From Leptolyngbya sp. SIOISBB (GTDB taxonomy: Bacteria > Cyanobacteriota > Cyanobacteriia > Phormidesmidales > Phormidesmidaceae), in the NCBI GenBank assembly GCA_010671905.1, contig JAAHII010000001.1:3844001-3908000 (forward strand): a stretch of DNA of 64,000 bases, given 5' to 3'. The notes beneath the pieces were generated by a model. It did not search any database and was not told the DNA's origin. It was given only the letters and a program-made list of their open reading frames with translations. Positions 46,110-54,736 of this stretch are shown here, one piece after another. The position numbers and the translations under genes were made by a program. Each line of letters begins with the position of its first letter. Position 1 is the first letter of the stretch.

Positions 46110-47825
46110 TTAACCCACACTACCTTCCGTGAGTTCTGACAGAGGCGCTGAGACCGGGGGCGGCGACTGATGGTCTTGGACGATCTCGGCACCAATCTGC
46201 AATGCCTGCAGACGATTCTCTAGCCAGTGATCATTGGGAACCCAAGCACCAATCCCCAGCTTTTCAAGACGGCGCTGAACTTTGCCCGTCGCACCGACAA
46301 TCATCACCTCGCGCTTGTCTTCCACCGCTTCTTGCACCGCATTTTCTAAGGCCAAAGAGGAGGTCACACCCAGGACTGGCACTTCACTCAGGTCAATAAT
46401 CAACACGTCATAAGTCCCGATCGCATCATGCTCTCGCGAGATCGCCTTAGCCACCCCAAAAATCATCGGCCCACTGAGGTGAAACAGCAGAATACGACCG
46501 TCAGCCTGATCGATGATGGCTTTTTCCTCTTGGTCAAGCACAATTTGGTCATCAGCATCAGTAATGGTCTTCACCGACTCGGACTGCAGTTCTTCTAGAC
46601 GCGCAATGGTGAGAATGTTAGCGATGAAGACACCCACGGCAACCGCCACCATCAAATCCACAAATACTGTCAGCGCCACCACACTGTAGACAATCCCTGC
46701 TGCCTTCCAGGAAATTTTGTGTACCCGCTTCAAAAAGCCCCAATCGATGATGTCGATCCCCACCTTGAGGACGATACCGGCGAGCACCGCTAGGGGAATG
46801 CCTGAGGTCAGCGGTGCGGCCCACAGCACCACGACTAACAAAATGATCGCGCGGCTGAGACCCGATAGCGCGGTTCGTCCCCCAGCTTGAATGTTGACGA
46901 CAGTCGCCGTAGTGGCACCTGATCCTGCAATCCCGCCACAGAGCCCTGTGATCAGGTTAGCGATACCCTGACCAATCAACTCCTTATTGGATTTGTGTTC
47001 GTGACGGGTCAGACTATCGGACACTAAGCAGGTCAGCAAGCAGTCAATGGAGCCGACCATGCCCAACACCATGGCATTCACAAACATGAGTCGCAGATTG
47101 CCAGGGGTAAACGTGGGGAACTGGAGATCAGGCAGTCCAGGGGTGATTTCGCCAATCGTAGCGATCGTGCGGATATCAATGTTTTGCAAAAAGAGCAGCG
47201 AGACCAACGTACCAACCACTAACGCCACGAGTTGCGGTGGCACCAACTTTTTCAGGGCCGTGGGATAAAGGAAGAGAATCGCAAGGGTCAAAACGCCTAG
47301 GCCAGTTTCCCAAGGACTCAGATTCGTGATCAGGCTGGGCAAGCTTTTAATCACCCCAAACACCCCACCTGTAGGGGTTTCTTGTCCCAAGAAAGGAGCA
47401 ATCTGCATAAAAATGAGGATTACCCCGATGCCCGTCATAAAGCCCGAGATGACGTTGTAGGGCAGCATCGTGATGTAACGCCCTAGCTTGAGCAAGCCAA
47501 AACCAATTTGAAAGAGACCCGCCAACATCACAACCGTAAAGGCCATCGCCAATCCATTTTCAGGATCGCTAGCCGTTGTTTGGGCAATCACCGCAGTGAT
47601 AATCACCGTCATCGGGCCAGTCGGTTCTGAAATCAGGCTCGGCGTGCCGCCAAATAGGGCCGCGAAAAAGCCCACTAGAATAGCCCCCCATAAACCAGCG
47701 GCCGCTCCCGCTCCGGAAGCAATGCCAAAAGCTAGAGCCATGGGTAAAGCGACAACGGCAGCGGTCAGACCGCCGAGAATATCACCTCTCAAATTGTGGA
47801 AGTTAATGCGGTTGGTAATGGTCAT
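46110..47825 (-). CDS. bicA: BicA-type SulP sodium/bicarbonate transporter
   Basis: 571 aa from the ATG at 47825 (MTITNRINFHNLRGDILGGL). It has about 12 to 14 membrane helices typical of SulP/SLC26 carriers: MALAFGIASGAGAAAGLWGA, then FFAALFGGTPSLISEPTGPM, VLGMVGSIDCLLTCLVSDSL with THR/EHxSNKELIGQG, and GSGATTATVVNIQAGGRTAL. A C-terminal STAS domain follows (RILLFHLSGPMIFGVAKAIS, LIIDLSEVPVLGVTSSLALE). The wording follows the cyanobacterial BicA group closely, which takes up bicarbonate with Na+ at medium affinity and high flux for the CO2-concentrating mechanism. Sulfate transport by other SulP groups is the alternative. Confidence 0.9.
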   Translation of the reverse strand: MTITNRINFHNLRGDILGGLTAAVVALPMALAFGIASGAGAAAGLWGAILVGFFAALFGGTPSLISEPTGPMTVIITAVIAQTTASDPENGLAMAFTVVMLAGLFQIGFGLLKLGRYITMLPYNVISGFMTGIGVILIFMQIAPFLGQETPTGGVFGVIKSLPSLITNLSPWETGLGVLTLAILFLYPTALKKLVPPQLVALVVGTLVSLLFLQNIDIRTIATIGEITPGLPDLQFPTFTPGNLRLMFVNAMVLGMVGSIDCLLTCLVSDSLTRHEHKSNKELIGQGIANLITGLCGGIAGSGATTATVVNIQAGGRTALSGLSRAIILLVVVLWAAPLTSGIPLAVLAGIVLKVGIDIIDWGFLKRVHKISWKAAGIVYSVVALTVFVDLMVAVAVGVFIANILTIARLEELQSESVKTITDADDQIVLDQEEKAIIDQADGRILLFHLSGPMIFGVAKAISREHDAIGTYDVLIIDLSEVPVLGVTSSLALENAVQEAVEDKREVMIVGATGKVQRRLEKLGIGAWVPNDHWLENRLQALQIGAEIVQDHQSPPPVSAPLSELTEGSVG

Positions 47826-48397
47826 TATGGTTGCTAGCAAGAAACGTAGTAGCCAAGATTGGCATAGTAGAGTCGCGTACTTTAGGAGAAAACAGCATCG
47901 ACCCTGGACTGCTGTAGAGCAGTTGTAAGGTTATACTGCCCAGGTTCAATGCTGATCCGGCTGTGACTATAAGCGCCCGTGAGCAGTCAAGATCCAGTTT
48001 AGGTTGTGACAGAATAAGAAATCGCCTGACTCAGCAAGTTCGAAATCGTACAACCATCACTCAAAAGCTCGCTCTCTGGCTGAGCCGTATATTGGCCACT
48101 TTGAAGACGGGCTGGCACTGCCCCATCATCCTCTTTTTTGCCCGCAGTTACAACGTTTCACGCCAAACCTTTCGAGCCCAATGCAGCCAACAGGAATTGC
48201 CGGCTGTTGTGACCGCTATCTCCACCATTCACGCCAACGCCAATAAGACTCCTGACGATGAAGCGTTGCGGCTGCCGTCCCCAAATCCTTGCCACGCCGT
48301 AGGGCTGGCCCTTCCCGAAGGGGATTTCAGCCTCAGCATGCCGTCGGATTTTTCCCTTCCCGAAGCGACATTACCTCTGAACGCTTTCATGCGCCGG
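47826..48397. other. gap between bicA and the helicase relic, no gene seen
   Basis: A plus-strand open frame from 47963 runs into the antisense of the helicase and is treated as a shadow. CTTCCCGAAG-like segments recur (about 48310 and 48357), but no supported feature is present. The bicA promoter should lie near 47830-47900. Confidence 0.4.
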
Positions 48398-51243
48398 TCA
48401 TGTTTGAATGAGTGCCAGCAGTTCGTCGGTGGAAATTTTACTGCTGACATTGGTACCCGCCAGCAGGCTATCAGCCAAATCACGTTTGGTTTTGTGCAGG
48501 GCGACAATTTTGTCTTCGATGGTGCCTTGGGCCACGAGGCGATAAATGGTGACGGGGCGCTGTTGGCCGATGCGGTGGGCACGATCGCTGGCCTGATCCT
48601 CCACAGCTGGGTTCCACCAGGGGTCCATATGGATGACGAAATCGGCAGCGGTGAGGTTGAGCCCAGTGCCACCGGCCTTGAGACTGATGAGAAAAACGTC
48701 GCCCTCGCCGTTTTGAAACGCATCTACTCGCTGTTTGCGCCGCTTTGCAGGAGTACGGCCATCTAAGTATTGATAGGCAATCTTCTGGCGATCCAAGTAC
48801 TCCCGCAGAATGGTGAGGTGATCAACAAACTGGCTAAACACGAGGGCTTTGTGCCCATTGTCCAGCAGCTCGGCCAGCACTTCGCCAAACTGGTCCAGCT
48901 TGGCGCTGGGCAGACCCAGTTCGGGCCGCACCAAACCTCCTTGGCCTGTTGCTTTTCCGCCTTGAGGTCGCGCTCGGTTTGCAGCCGCTGACCGTCGACT
49001 TTTGCAATGACGGTTTTGCCACCCTCACCAGGCCGATAATACGAACCCCCTTCGGGAAAAGGATGGGTTAACAACGAGACTTTAAGTCCGTCACCAGCGG
49101 GGAGTAAATGCACGCGAGGCGTAGCATCTGCTGGGACGGCTGCTGCCGCGACCCCACCCCCAATATCAGATTGAATAGTGATGAGCGAAGAGATCGCGGT
49201 GATCGCCTTGAGCACCTGATCTTGGGCATGGGCCGGAACTTCTAGCCGATTGCTGGGGGCCAGCAGTTGAGCAATGCGACGGTGGTCATCGCTGACCGCA
49301 ATCACCTTGAGCCGCGTCGGGGTTTCTTTGAAGGCCAGGGTGTAATTGTGAGTGTGGATTTCTGGTGACAATGAGAGGCGCAGGCGATCGCCCCAAATTT
49401 GTTTCACCACCAGTTCCGGCTCTCCCGCGACGATGTTAATGCGTACATCCGGCATATCGGCCCAAAACACCAGGGGATGCCCGACCAGTGCCAGGAGTGC
49501 CCCTTCCCCAAAGCTGTAGGACGGCGACCCATAGTAGTAGTACTGGGGATGCTCAACTTCCAGATTGGCGACGATTTGGCGATCATGATCGGTCAGATAG
49601 GTGGGCATGTCGCGCGGTGAAGTGAACCGCTTGAGGGAAATTTGTTTGCCTTTCGTCCAGCCGCCTTTGGTGCTGAGCTTTTGCTCTACGGGAGTGAGGT
49701 GCCAATAGTCCATGGAGCTGAACTGCAGTCGCCACGCAAGACGCAACACGGGCTTAGCGGCAGGACTTTGAGGCGCGATCGCTTTGGTGAGTTGACCCAA
49801 CGCGTTTAGCGATAACTCCCACGGCTCTTGAATCTGCACAATATCCAGTAGGGGGCGACTGCCACACTCTTCTCGCAGAGCATCGGCGAGTTCTGCATAG
49901 ATGTCGTATTCCTCCACCCCTTCCCCTAGGTGGAACAGCAAGGCGGCAAATTCCATCGCCAACCAGCCATAGTCCAGCCTCGCGGCCTCTCGATAGAGTC
50001 GGGTGAGATAGTCGGGCAGCCAACTCCGAAAGTTGCCCGTGTTGAGCCAGAAGATGCCATAGGCTTGCAGTAGAGAAGGGATCCCTGGACTTCTCAGAAA
50101 ATAATCCTCACCTTGGCGCAACCGTTCTGGTACTTTGCTGACTAACCCTCCCTGGACTTGGATCACCCTTTCGAGCAGGGGCATACTGCTCCGCAACCAG
50201 TGACTCTGAGATGACTTCAGATTTTGACAACAGGCCATCGCCTGCTGATAATCCTCCGGTTGGCCACGCTCTAACAGCGCGAGAAAAAATAGTGCCGTGG
50301 CGGGAGAGTCAAACCAACTCGCCTGAGCCGCTTTTGACTTACCGGCCTGTTTGAGGCTGGCGCGAAAGTGGGCGATCGCCTCATCGGTTTGCCCAGTTAG
50401 AAACGCGATCGCCCCTTGCCATGCCAGGTATTTGCCAGGCTGTTCACCGACAGGCGTTGCTGACAACACGCCACTCGCTTCTCGCAGGTGGCCCCGCAGC
50501 CAGAGCTGTTCGACATAGGTCAGGGTCGTCTCTGGATCGAGTTTGCCGTCTTGATAAAGTTCCTCCACTGTTTCAAAGGCGTTATCCGCCGCCGCCCCCG
50601 TTCGTCCGGCTTCCGCTAGGGTCAGGCGCAGACCATATTGGCGAAACTCTAGCGACAGGGTCTCAAACCAAGCCGCGTCAAAAGGGTTATTGATGATCTG
50701 TTCGATCACCGTCGGAACCGATTGGGTAAGTTTCCAGTAAGCCTGATCCGCGTCTTCTCGCAGTTCATCAATGGCGACCTGATCCTCGCGGTAAACCGCG
50801 ATGCGGAGTTCTCGCAGCCACGCTGTCTCTTGCACAAAAGTTCGTGGACCGTGGCTGTTATAGCGTCGTTTCAATGGGAATTGCCGATGAATGGCGTCCA
50901 CAATCAGCTCAAAAGTACCCAGGGCGATCGCATCACGCACCACAATATCCACGAGCAGTTCGGGGCAGTTAGGACCCAACCCTTGGGCCTGAGTCAATGT
51001 CCCTTGCTGAATCGCTTTAGTCACCTGCGCACTGAACTGGGAAGCAGTCAACGGTTTAATGCGCTGACTACCGGCCCAAGGCGGAATGGCCATGCTCCAA
51101 CATTTCCCCGCATTGACGCGACTTACGGGCTCATAAAAGATCGCAAATACCTGCACGATCGTGCGCTGCACTTCGGTCAGACGCCGATATGCCGCTTGCA
51201 AATTTTGTTGGTGGACAGAAGGGTCAGCAGTCATCCGTTTCAT
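48398..51243 (-). pseudogene. SNF2-family helicase lacking its ATPase lobe
   Basis: The N-terminal piece (51243 to about 48950) has the cyanobacterial SNF2-associated region, opening MKRMTADPSVHQQNLQAAYR and ending ERDLKAEKQQAKEV, the residue stretch that normally precedes the SNF2 ATPase lobe. The next recognisable sequence is RPELGLPSAKLDQFGEVLAE, then ALVFSQFVDHLTILREYL, SLKAGGTGLNLTAADFV and RIGQ of the helicase C lobe (48934-48398), in another frame. The DDMGLGKT and DEAH lobe of roughly 400 aa is missing. The gene has therefore lost an internal block and a frame near 48945, by deletion or by mis-assembly, and cannot hydrolyse ATP as given. Confidence 0.8.
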
Positions 51244-51433
51244 GATGCATCCGTCAGCGATCGGAGGTGTCCAGTTGTGCTCTCAACGTCAGCTAGAATT
51301 GCGGTTATCTTAAACCGCTTTGAGCTGCCTGTGTTGCGCTAACCGCAGTTGAGGAAATCAAATTCAAAGTGGCATTGGCATGAACGGTAAGGCTTCTGGA
51401 CGTTCAGCTCAGGACACGGCCATCCACCAAGCA

Positions 51434-52048
51434 TTAATCTAACTTTTCACCGCTGAGCAAAAAGATGGGATCGATCGCCTTAAAAACCTGCTGATGCCCC
51501 CGTGTTTCCAGCCGGTTGATCGCTGGTTGCACAATTTCGACATTGCGGATGCAGAGTTTGGCGAAGGTTTCAGAAATGCCGTAGAGGGTTTCTAAAGTCC
51601 CTGTGGTCACCACCAGACGCCCGCCGCTGGGTAAATGGTGCCATGCCGCTTCGACAACTTCTCGCATCGACTTGCCACCCTCAATAATGACGCAGTCAGG
51701 ATGCGGTGGCAGTGCGGGTAAACAATCAGGGGCAAATCCCTCTACGACCTCAACATTGGTGAGTTGAAAGCGATCGCAGTTCAGCCGAATCAGATTGGCG
51801 ACCTCGGGATCCCGTTCCACGGCAACCACTTGACCTTGAGGACACAGCAATGCCGCTTCGATCACCAAGGTGCCGGTTCCAGCCCCTAAGTCCCAGAGCC
51901 GCGCATCAGGTTTTAGACGCAACGCTCCGACAATCAACAGTCGCACTTCCCGCTTGCTGATGGGAATGCCAGGTAGCTGCTCAAACAGATGGTCAGGAAT
52001 ACCAGGGGTGCAATAGGGCCAAAGAGGAGCCATGGTGCGATCGCTCAA
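51434..52048 (-). CDS. cbiT: cobalt-precorrin decarboxylating C15-methyltransferase CbiT
   Basis: A 204-aa methyltransferase with SAM motif LWDLGAGTGTLVIEAALLCP, then VVAVERDPEVANLIRLNC and the entry PGIPDHLFEQLPGIPISKRE shared by the CbiT/CobL C-terminal domain. It methylates C15 and decarboxylates the C12 acetate of cobalt-precorrin in the anaerobic corrin route. Only CbiT, without CbiE, is seen here, as in other cyanobacteria that scatter cobalamin genes. It is located 63 bp from the channel gene on the same strand, probably by chance. No cobalamin riboswitch was recognised upstream. Confidence 0.9.
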   Translation of the reverse strand: MSDRTMAPLWPYCTPGIPDHLFEQLPGIPISKREVRLLIVGALRLKPDARLWDLGAGTGTLVIEAALLCPQGQVVAVERDPEVANLIRLNCDRFQLTNVEVVEGFAPDCLPALPPHPDCVIIEGGKSMREVVEAAWHHLPSGGRLVVTTGTLETLYGISETFAKLCIRNVEIVQPAINRLETRGHQQVFKAIDPIFLLSGEKLD

Positions 52049-52111
52049 CAGAGTAAAAGGCCAACTTCTATCTTGGGTGCAGACTAGACGCTATTAGCCT
52101 ATCAAGTCAGA

Positions 52112-54211
52112 CTAATGTCTTCTGGCACGGTCTTCTAGGGGCAAAATTTTAGCGCTCACTCGCAAGCGCTTCAATCTTCGCACCAAGCGCATCGCCTGAT
52201 GCAAGTACAGCTTATGAGGCAACACCGCCGGTAAGTTATCCATCAATGCCCGCGCTTCATCCAGAGGACAGCCCGTCATGCGAGTAATTTCTGTGCCGCC
52301 CTCAAAAATGGCGTCGGTGGCAGTGGCCTGCAGCACCTCTATCTGCCACTGCTTAGTAGCCAGATCGCCCTGCTCAACTCGACGCAGTCCACGAATCGTC
52401 GAGAGGACAACGAGGCGATCGCCAGCGTGTAGTTGAATATCGTCAGAGGGCATGGCCCGTCCACGCTGGCCCGACTGCTGATGCCAGATGGGCACCACCC
52501 CATAGCCATAAGCAACCTCTGATAGCAACAGACCGTGTAGCGTATCCTCAGCCTCGATGACATACTGCGTGACCAACACGGTCTGATGATACAGCCGAAA
52601 GAGACCCACCACATTTTCACCAAAGGCCGCACCGGCAAACGCTTCTGCCGACAGTGCAGAGGCACACAGCACCTGCGCGTAGGGAAATAGCCGCGCTACC
52701 TTATCGGTAAACAGCTGATCATAGGTACGAATGATGAGGCGACTTTGCGGATTGGCCCGGTAGGCCATCAGCCCCAATTCCAGATTCTGCAACTCGTCGT
52801 CACTGACCGCCACGACACTTTTAGCGGTGGGCAAATTTGCCTTATCCAGGGCTTCTCGAATCCGGCCAGTGATCAGAGGCATCTGGGGCAGAACTTCAGG
52901 CTCAAGGGTTTGACTGGTAATGCCGACGACAGGCTGCCGCAAATCTTGCAACATCTCGACCACTTGCCGCCCCACTCGCCCTAGCCAGATGACGACAATA
53001 TGATCCTTATCGGGAACTGCAGGCCGCTTAGCCAGAAACTCAAACCGCAGACTGAGCAATTTTTCCGTCAGGAGGGCGTACAACACCCCGATGAAGGCCG
53101 TGCCTGCCAAGGTCAAACCTAAGCTAAACAACCGCAACCACCAGGGCATTGGATGCGGCAGCGTCACTCCGCCAAACACATCGCCATATCCTCCCAGCAG
53201 CAACACAACGGTGGCGTAAAAGGCATCGGCTAAGGTAGGGGCAGTGCCGGTGAGCACTAATAAAATGCTGCCCAAGCCGCACAGCGTGACCACGGTTAGC
53301 CCACAGAGCAGAGCCACTCGGCGAATCTGATTGTGGCCACTCTCTCGCCAATAGGTCGCGATCGCGGCGCGGGGTCGCCAGTCACGCCAGTGGGTGAATC
53401 CTTCCCAGAGGTTTTGCCAAGAGCCTTTTGAGGATGATGCGAGAGGATAATTCATTTTGGGTGATAGTCCGAGTCCATCAAGACTATTGGCTTCTACTGC
53501 AACCACCACATCGCCTGCCCGTATGACCTCATCCGGCAGCCAAGTATAAAACTGAGCCGATGCACTGTAAGGGTGATCGGCCCGCATCGTCCAAGCTTCT
53601 GGATCGAGATCAACATCTTGAGCCTTGATGAACCGCAATATCCGGCGATCGCGATTGGTCACCTCATGGACTTTACGGCTATTACACCAAGCATCTTGGG
53701 GAGTTATTTGGCGCTTCACCACTCGAAAAGACTGGTTTTCTACTTTGAAGAATCCAATCATTTCTTTCCCTAAAGCTTCTAGAGCAAAGGCTGGTGCCGC
53801 TAATTGCGTCGGCTCAAAAGCAATAAAATCGGACAGCTGCTGTTCTAATAAGTCGTTGAGGTTTTGTTTTTCTGATCTGACCACCAAACGAATGTGGGGA
53901 TTCAAGACGCGAGCACTGAGCGCCGCCTCTAAATTGACGCGCTCATTAGTCGTTACCAAGAGCGCCGCTCGGCAATGATGGACTCCAGCCCGCTCTAAAA
54001 CATCCATTTGGCGGCAGTCGCCGATGACTAGGCTGTCTATTGAATCAGGTAAATCCTCAATTTCCCAGCGATCGCTGGGGTGCAGCTCGATCGCATTGAC
54101 TCGCACCCCAAATGTTTTGAGATTCGCCACACAATGCTGGCCTAAACTACCCAGGCCACAGACCAGGATTTGGTCTCGGTTGGAGAGGACAATAGGTAAG
54201 GCTGAGGTCAT
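52112..54211 (-). CDS. ion-channel protein with two TrkA-N (RCK) modules
   Basis: 699 aa from the ATG at 54211 (MTSALPIVLSNRDQILVCGL; upstream residues are not family-like). An N-terminal TrkA-N Rossmann domain (GLGSLGQHCVANLKTFGV, GDCRQMDVLERAGVH) is followed by a two-helix ion-channel region (VALLCGLTVVTLCGLGSILL, then DAFYATVVLLLGGYGDVFGG, resembling a selectivity filter with GGYGD). A second TrkA-N domain (DHIVVIWLGRVGRQVVEMLQ) and a TrkA-C-like part follow. Such proteins are NAD- or ligand-gated potassium channels in the plasma membrane. The filter GGYGD differs from the canonical TVGYG, so ion selectivity is uncertain. Divergent from nrtS across 110 bp. Confidence 0.85.
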   Translation of the reverse strand: MTSALPIVLSNRDQILVCGLGSLGQHCVANLKTFGVRVNAIELHPSDRWEIEDLPDSIDSLVIGDCRQMDVLERAGVHHCRAALLVTTNERVNLEAALSARVLNPHIRLVVRSEKQNLNDLLEQQLSDFIAFEPTQLAAPAFALEALGKEMIGFFKVENQSFRVVKRQITPQDAWCNSRKVHEVTNRDRRILRFIKAQDVDLDPEAWTMRADHPYSASAQFYTWLPDEVIRAGDVVVAVEANSLDGLGLSPKMNYPLASSSKGSWQNLWEGFTHWRDWRPRAAIATYWRESGHNQIRRVALLCGLTVVTLCGLGSILLVLTGTAPTLADAFYATVVLLLGGYGDVFGGVTLPHPMPWWLRLFSLGLTLAGTAFIGVLYALLTEKLLSLRFEFLAKRPAVPDKDHIVVIWLGRVGRQVVEMLQDLRQPVVGITSQTLEPEVLPQMPLITGRIREALDKANLPTAKSVVAVSDDELQNLELGLMAYRANPQSRLIIRTYDQLFTDKVARLFPYAQVLCASALSAEAFAGAAFGENVVGLFRLYHQTVLVTQYVIEAEDTLHGLLLSEVAYGYGVVPIWHQQSGQRGRAMPSDDIQLHAGDRLVVLSTIRGLRRVEQGDLATKQWQIEVLQATATDAIFEGGTEITRMTGCPLDEARALMDNLPAVLPHKLYLHQAMRLVRRLKRLRVSAKILPLEDRARRH

Positions 54212-54321
54212 GCCACAGATCATCTTGGTGGGTAGCCACCCTTCCCAGCAGGTCACTCAACAGGCCATGATTGAATTGTAAACAAGACTTTTACAATCAC
54301 GTCTTTTCAGTACATATCGAT

Positions 54322-54564
54322 ATGAAAACGCAGTTTGTCCGAGGTTATTTTGCCGCCCTCACCGATCCAGCCATGACAGGTATGGCCCTACGAGTGGCGA
54401 TCGTCGTAGGCACTGTTTTATTCACCATCAACCATGGCGCGGCATTGGCCCAAGGCAAAATGACTCGTATCCGCTGGTTCTCAGCAGTACTCACGTATTG
54501 CGTGCCCTACGGGGTCAATATCCACGGCCAATACATGATGAAAGGCCGCCGCGTCGCTGAATAA
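54322..54564 (+). CDS. nrtS: NrtS-type nitrate/nitrite transporter subunit
   Basis: An 80-aa protein from ATG 54322 (an upstream in-frame start adds 17 residues). It has two membrane helices: MTGMALRVAIVVGTVLFTIN with the NHGAAL turn, and FSAVLTYCVPYGVNIHGQYM. The pattern TALKVA...VGT...INHG...R.S..LTY.VPY matches NrtS proteins, small subunits that form nitrate/nitrite transporters in Synechococcus PCC 7002 and relatives. There the functional unit can contain two NrtS proteins; only one gene is present here, so it may form a homo-oligomer. Divergent from the channel gene. Confidence 0.75.
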   Translation: MKTQFVRGYFAALTDPAMTGMALRVAIVVGTVLFTINHGAALAQGKMTRIRWFSAVLTYCVPYGVNIHGQYMMKGRRVAE

Positions 54565-54621
54565 ATGAAGTAGGGGCTTGCGATTTAATAACCTCCCTAC
54601 CAGCAAGAACATTGACTGTAA

Positions 54622-54641
54622 GGGCGCAAGGCCTTGCGCCC
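54622..54641. repeat. perfect 20-bp palindrome (GGGCGCAAGG core)
   Basis: GGGCGCAAGG followed by its exact complement. It lies in the convergent gap of nrtS and the 1223-aa glycosyltransferase. This sequence type is scattered in cyanobacterial intergenic regions and could act as a bidirectional terminator. Confidence 0.7.
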
Positions 54642-54671
54642 CTCCAAGGGGTACGCTATTTCCCCGCAGAT

Positions 54672-54701
54672 TCCTTAGCTGGGCGATCGCCCAGCTAAGG
54701 A
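54672..54701. repeat. perfect 30-bp palindrome centred on HIP1
   Basis: TCCTTAGCTGGGCGA followed by its exact complement; the centre is GGCGATCGCC, an extended HIP1 site. It lies 35 bp before the end of the glycosyltransferase gene and may form a strong hairpin at the convergent transcript ends. Confidence 0.75.
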
Positions 54702-54736
54702 GCACCACCACCGCTCTGAATGCTGCTACTTGACGT

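Noticed and set aside
47963-48766. Plus-strand open frame of 267 codons after bicA
   Set aside because: Its second half is exactly antisense to the helicase C lobe, and the first half shows no family or ribosome site.
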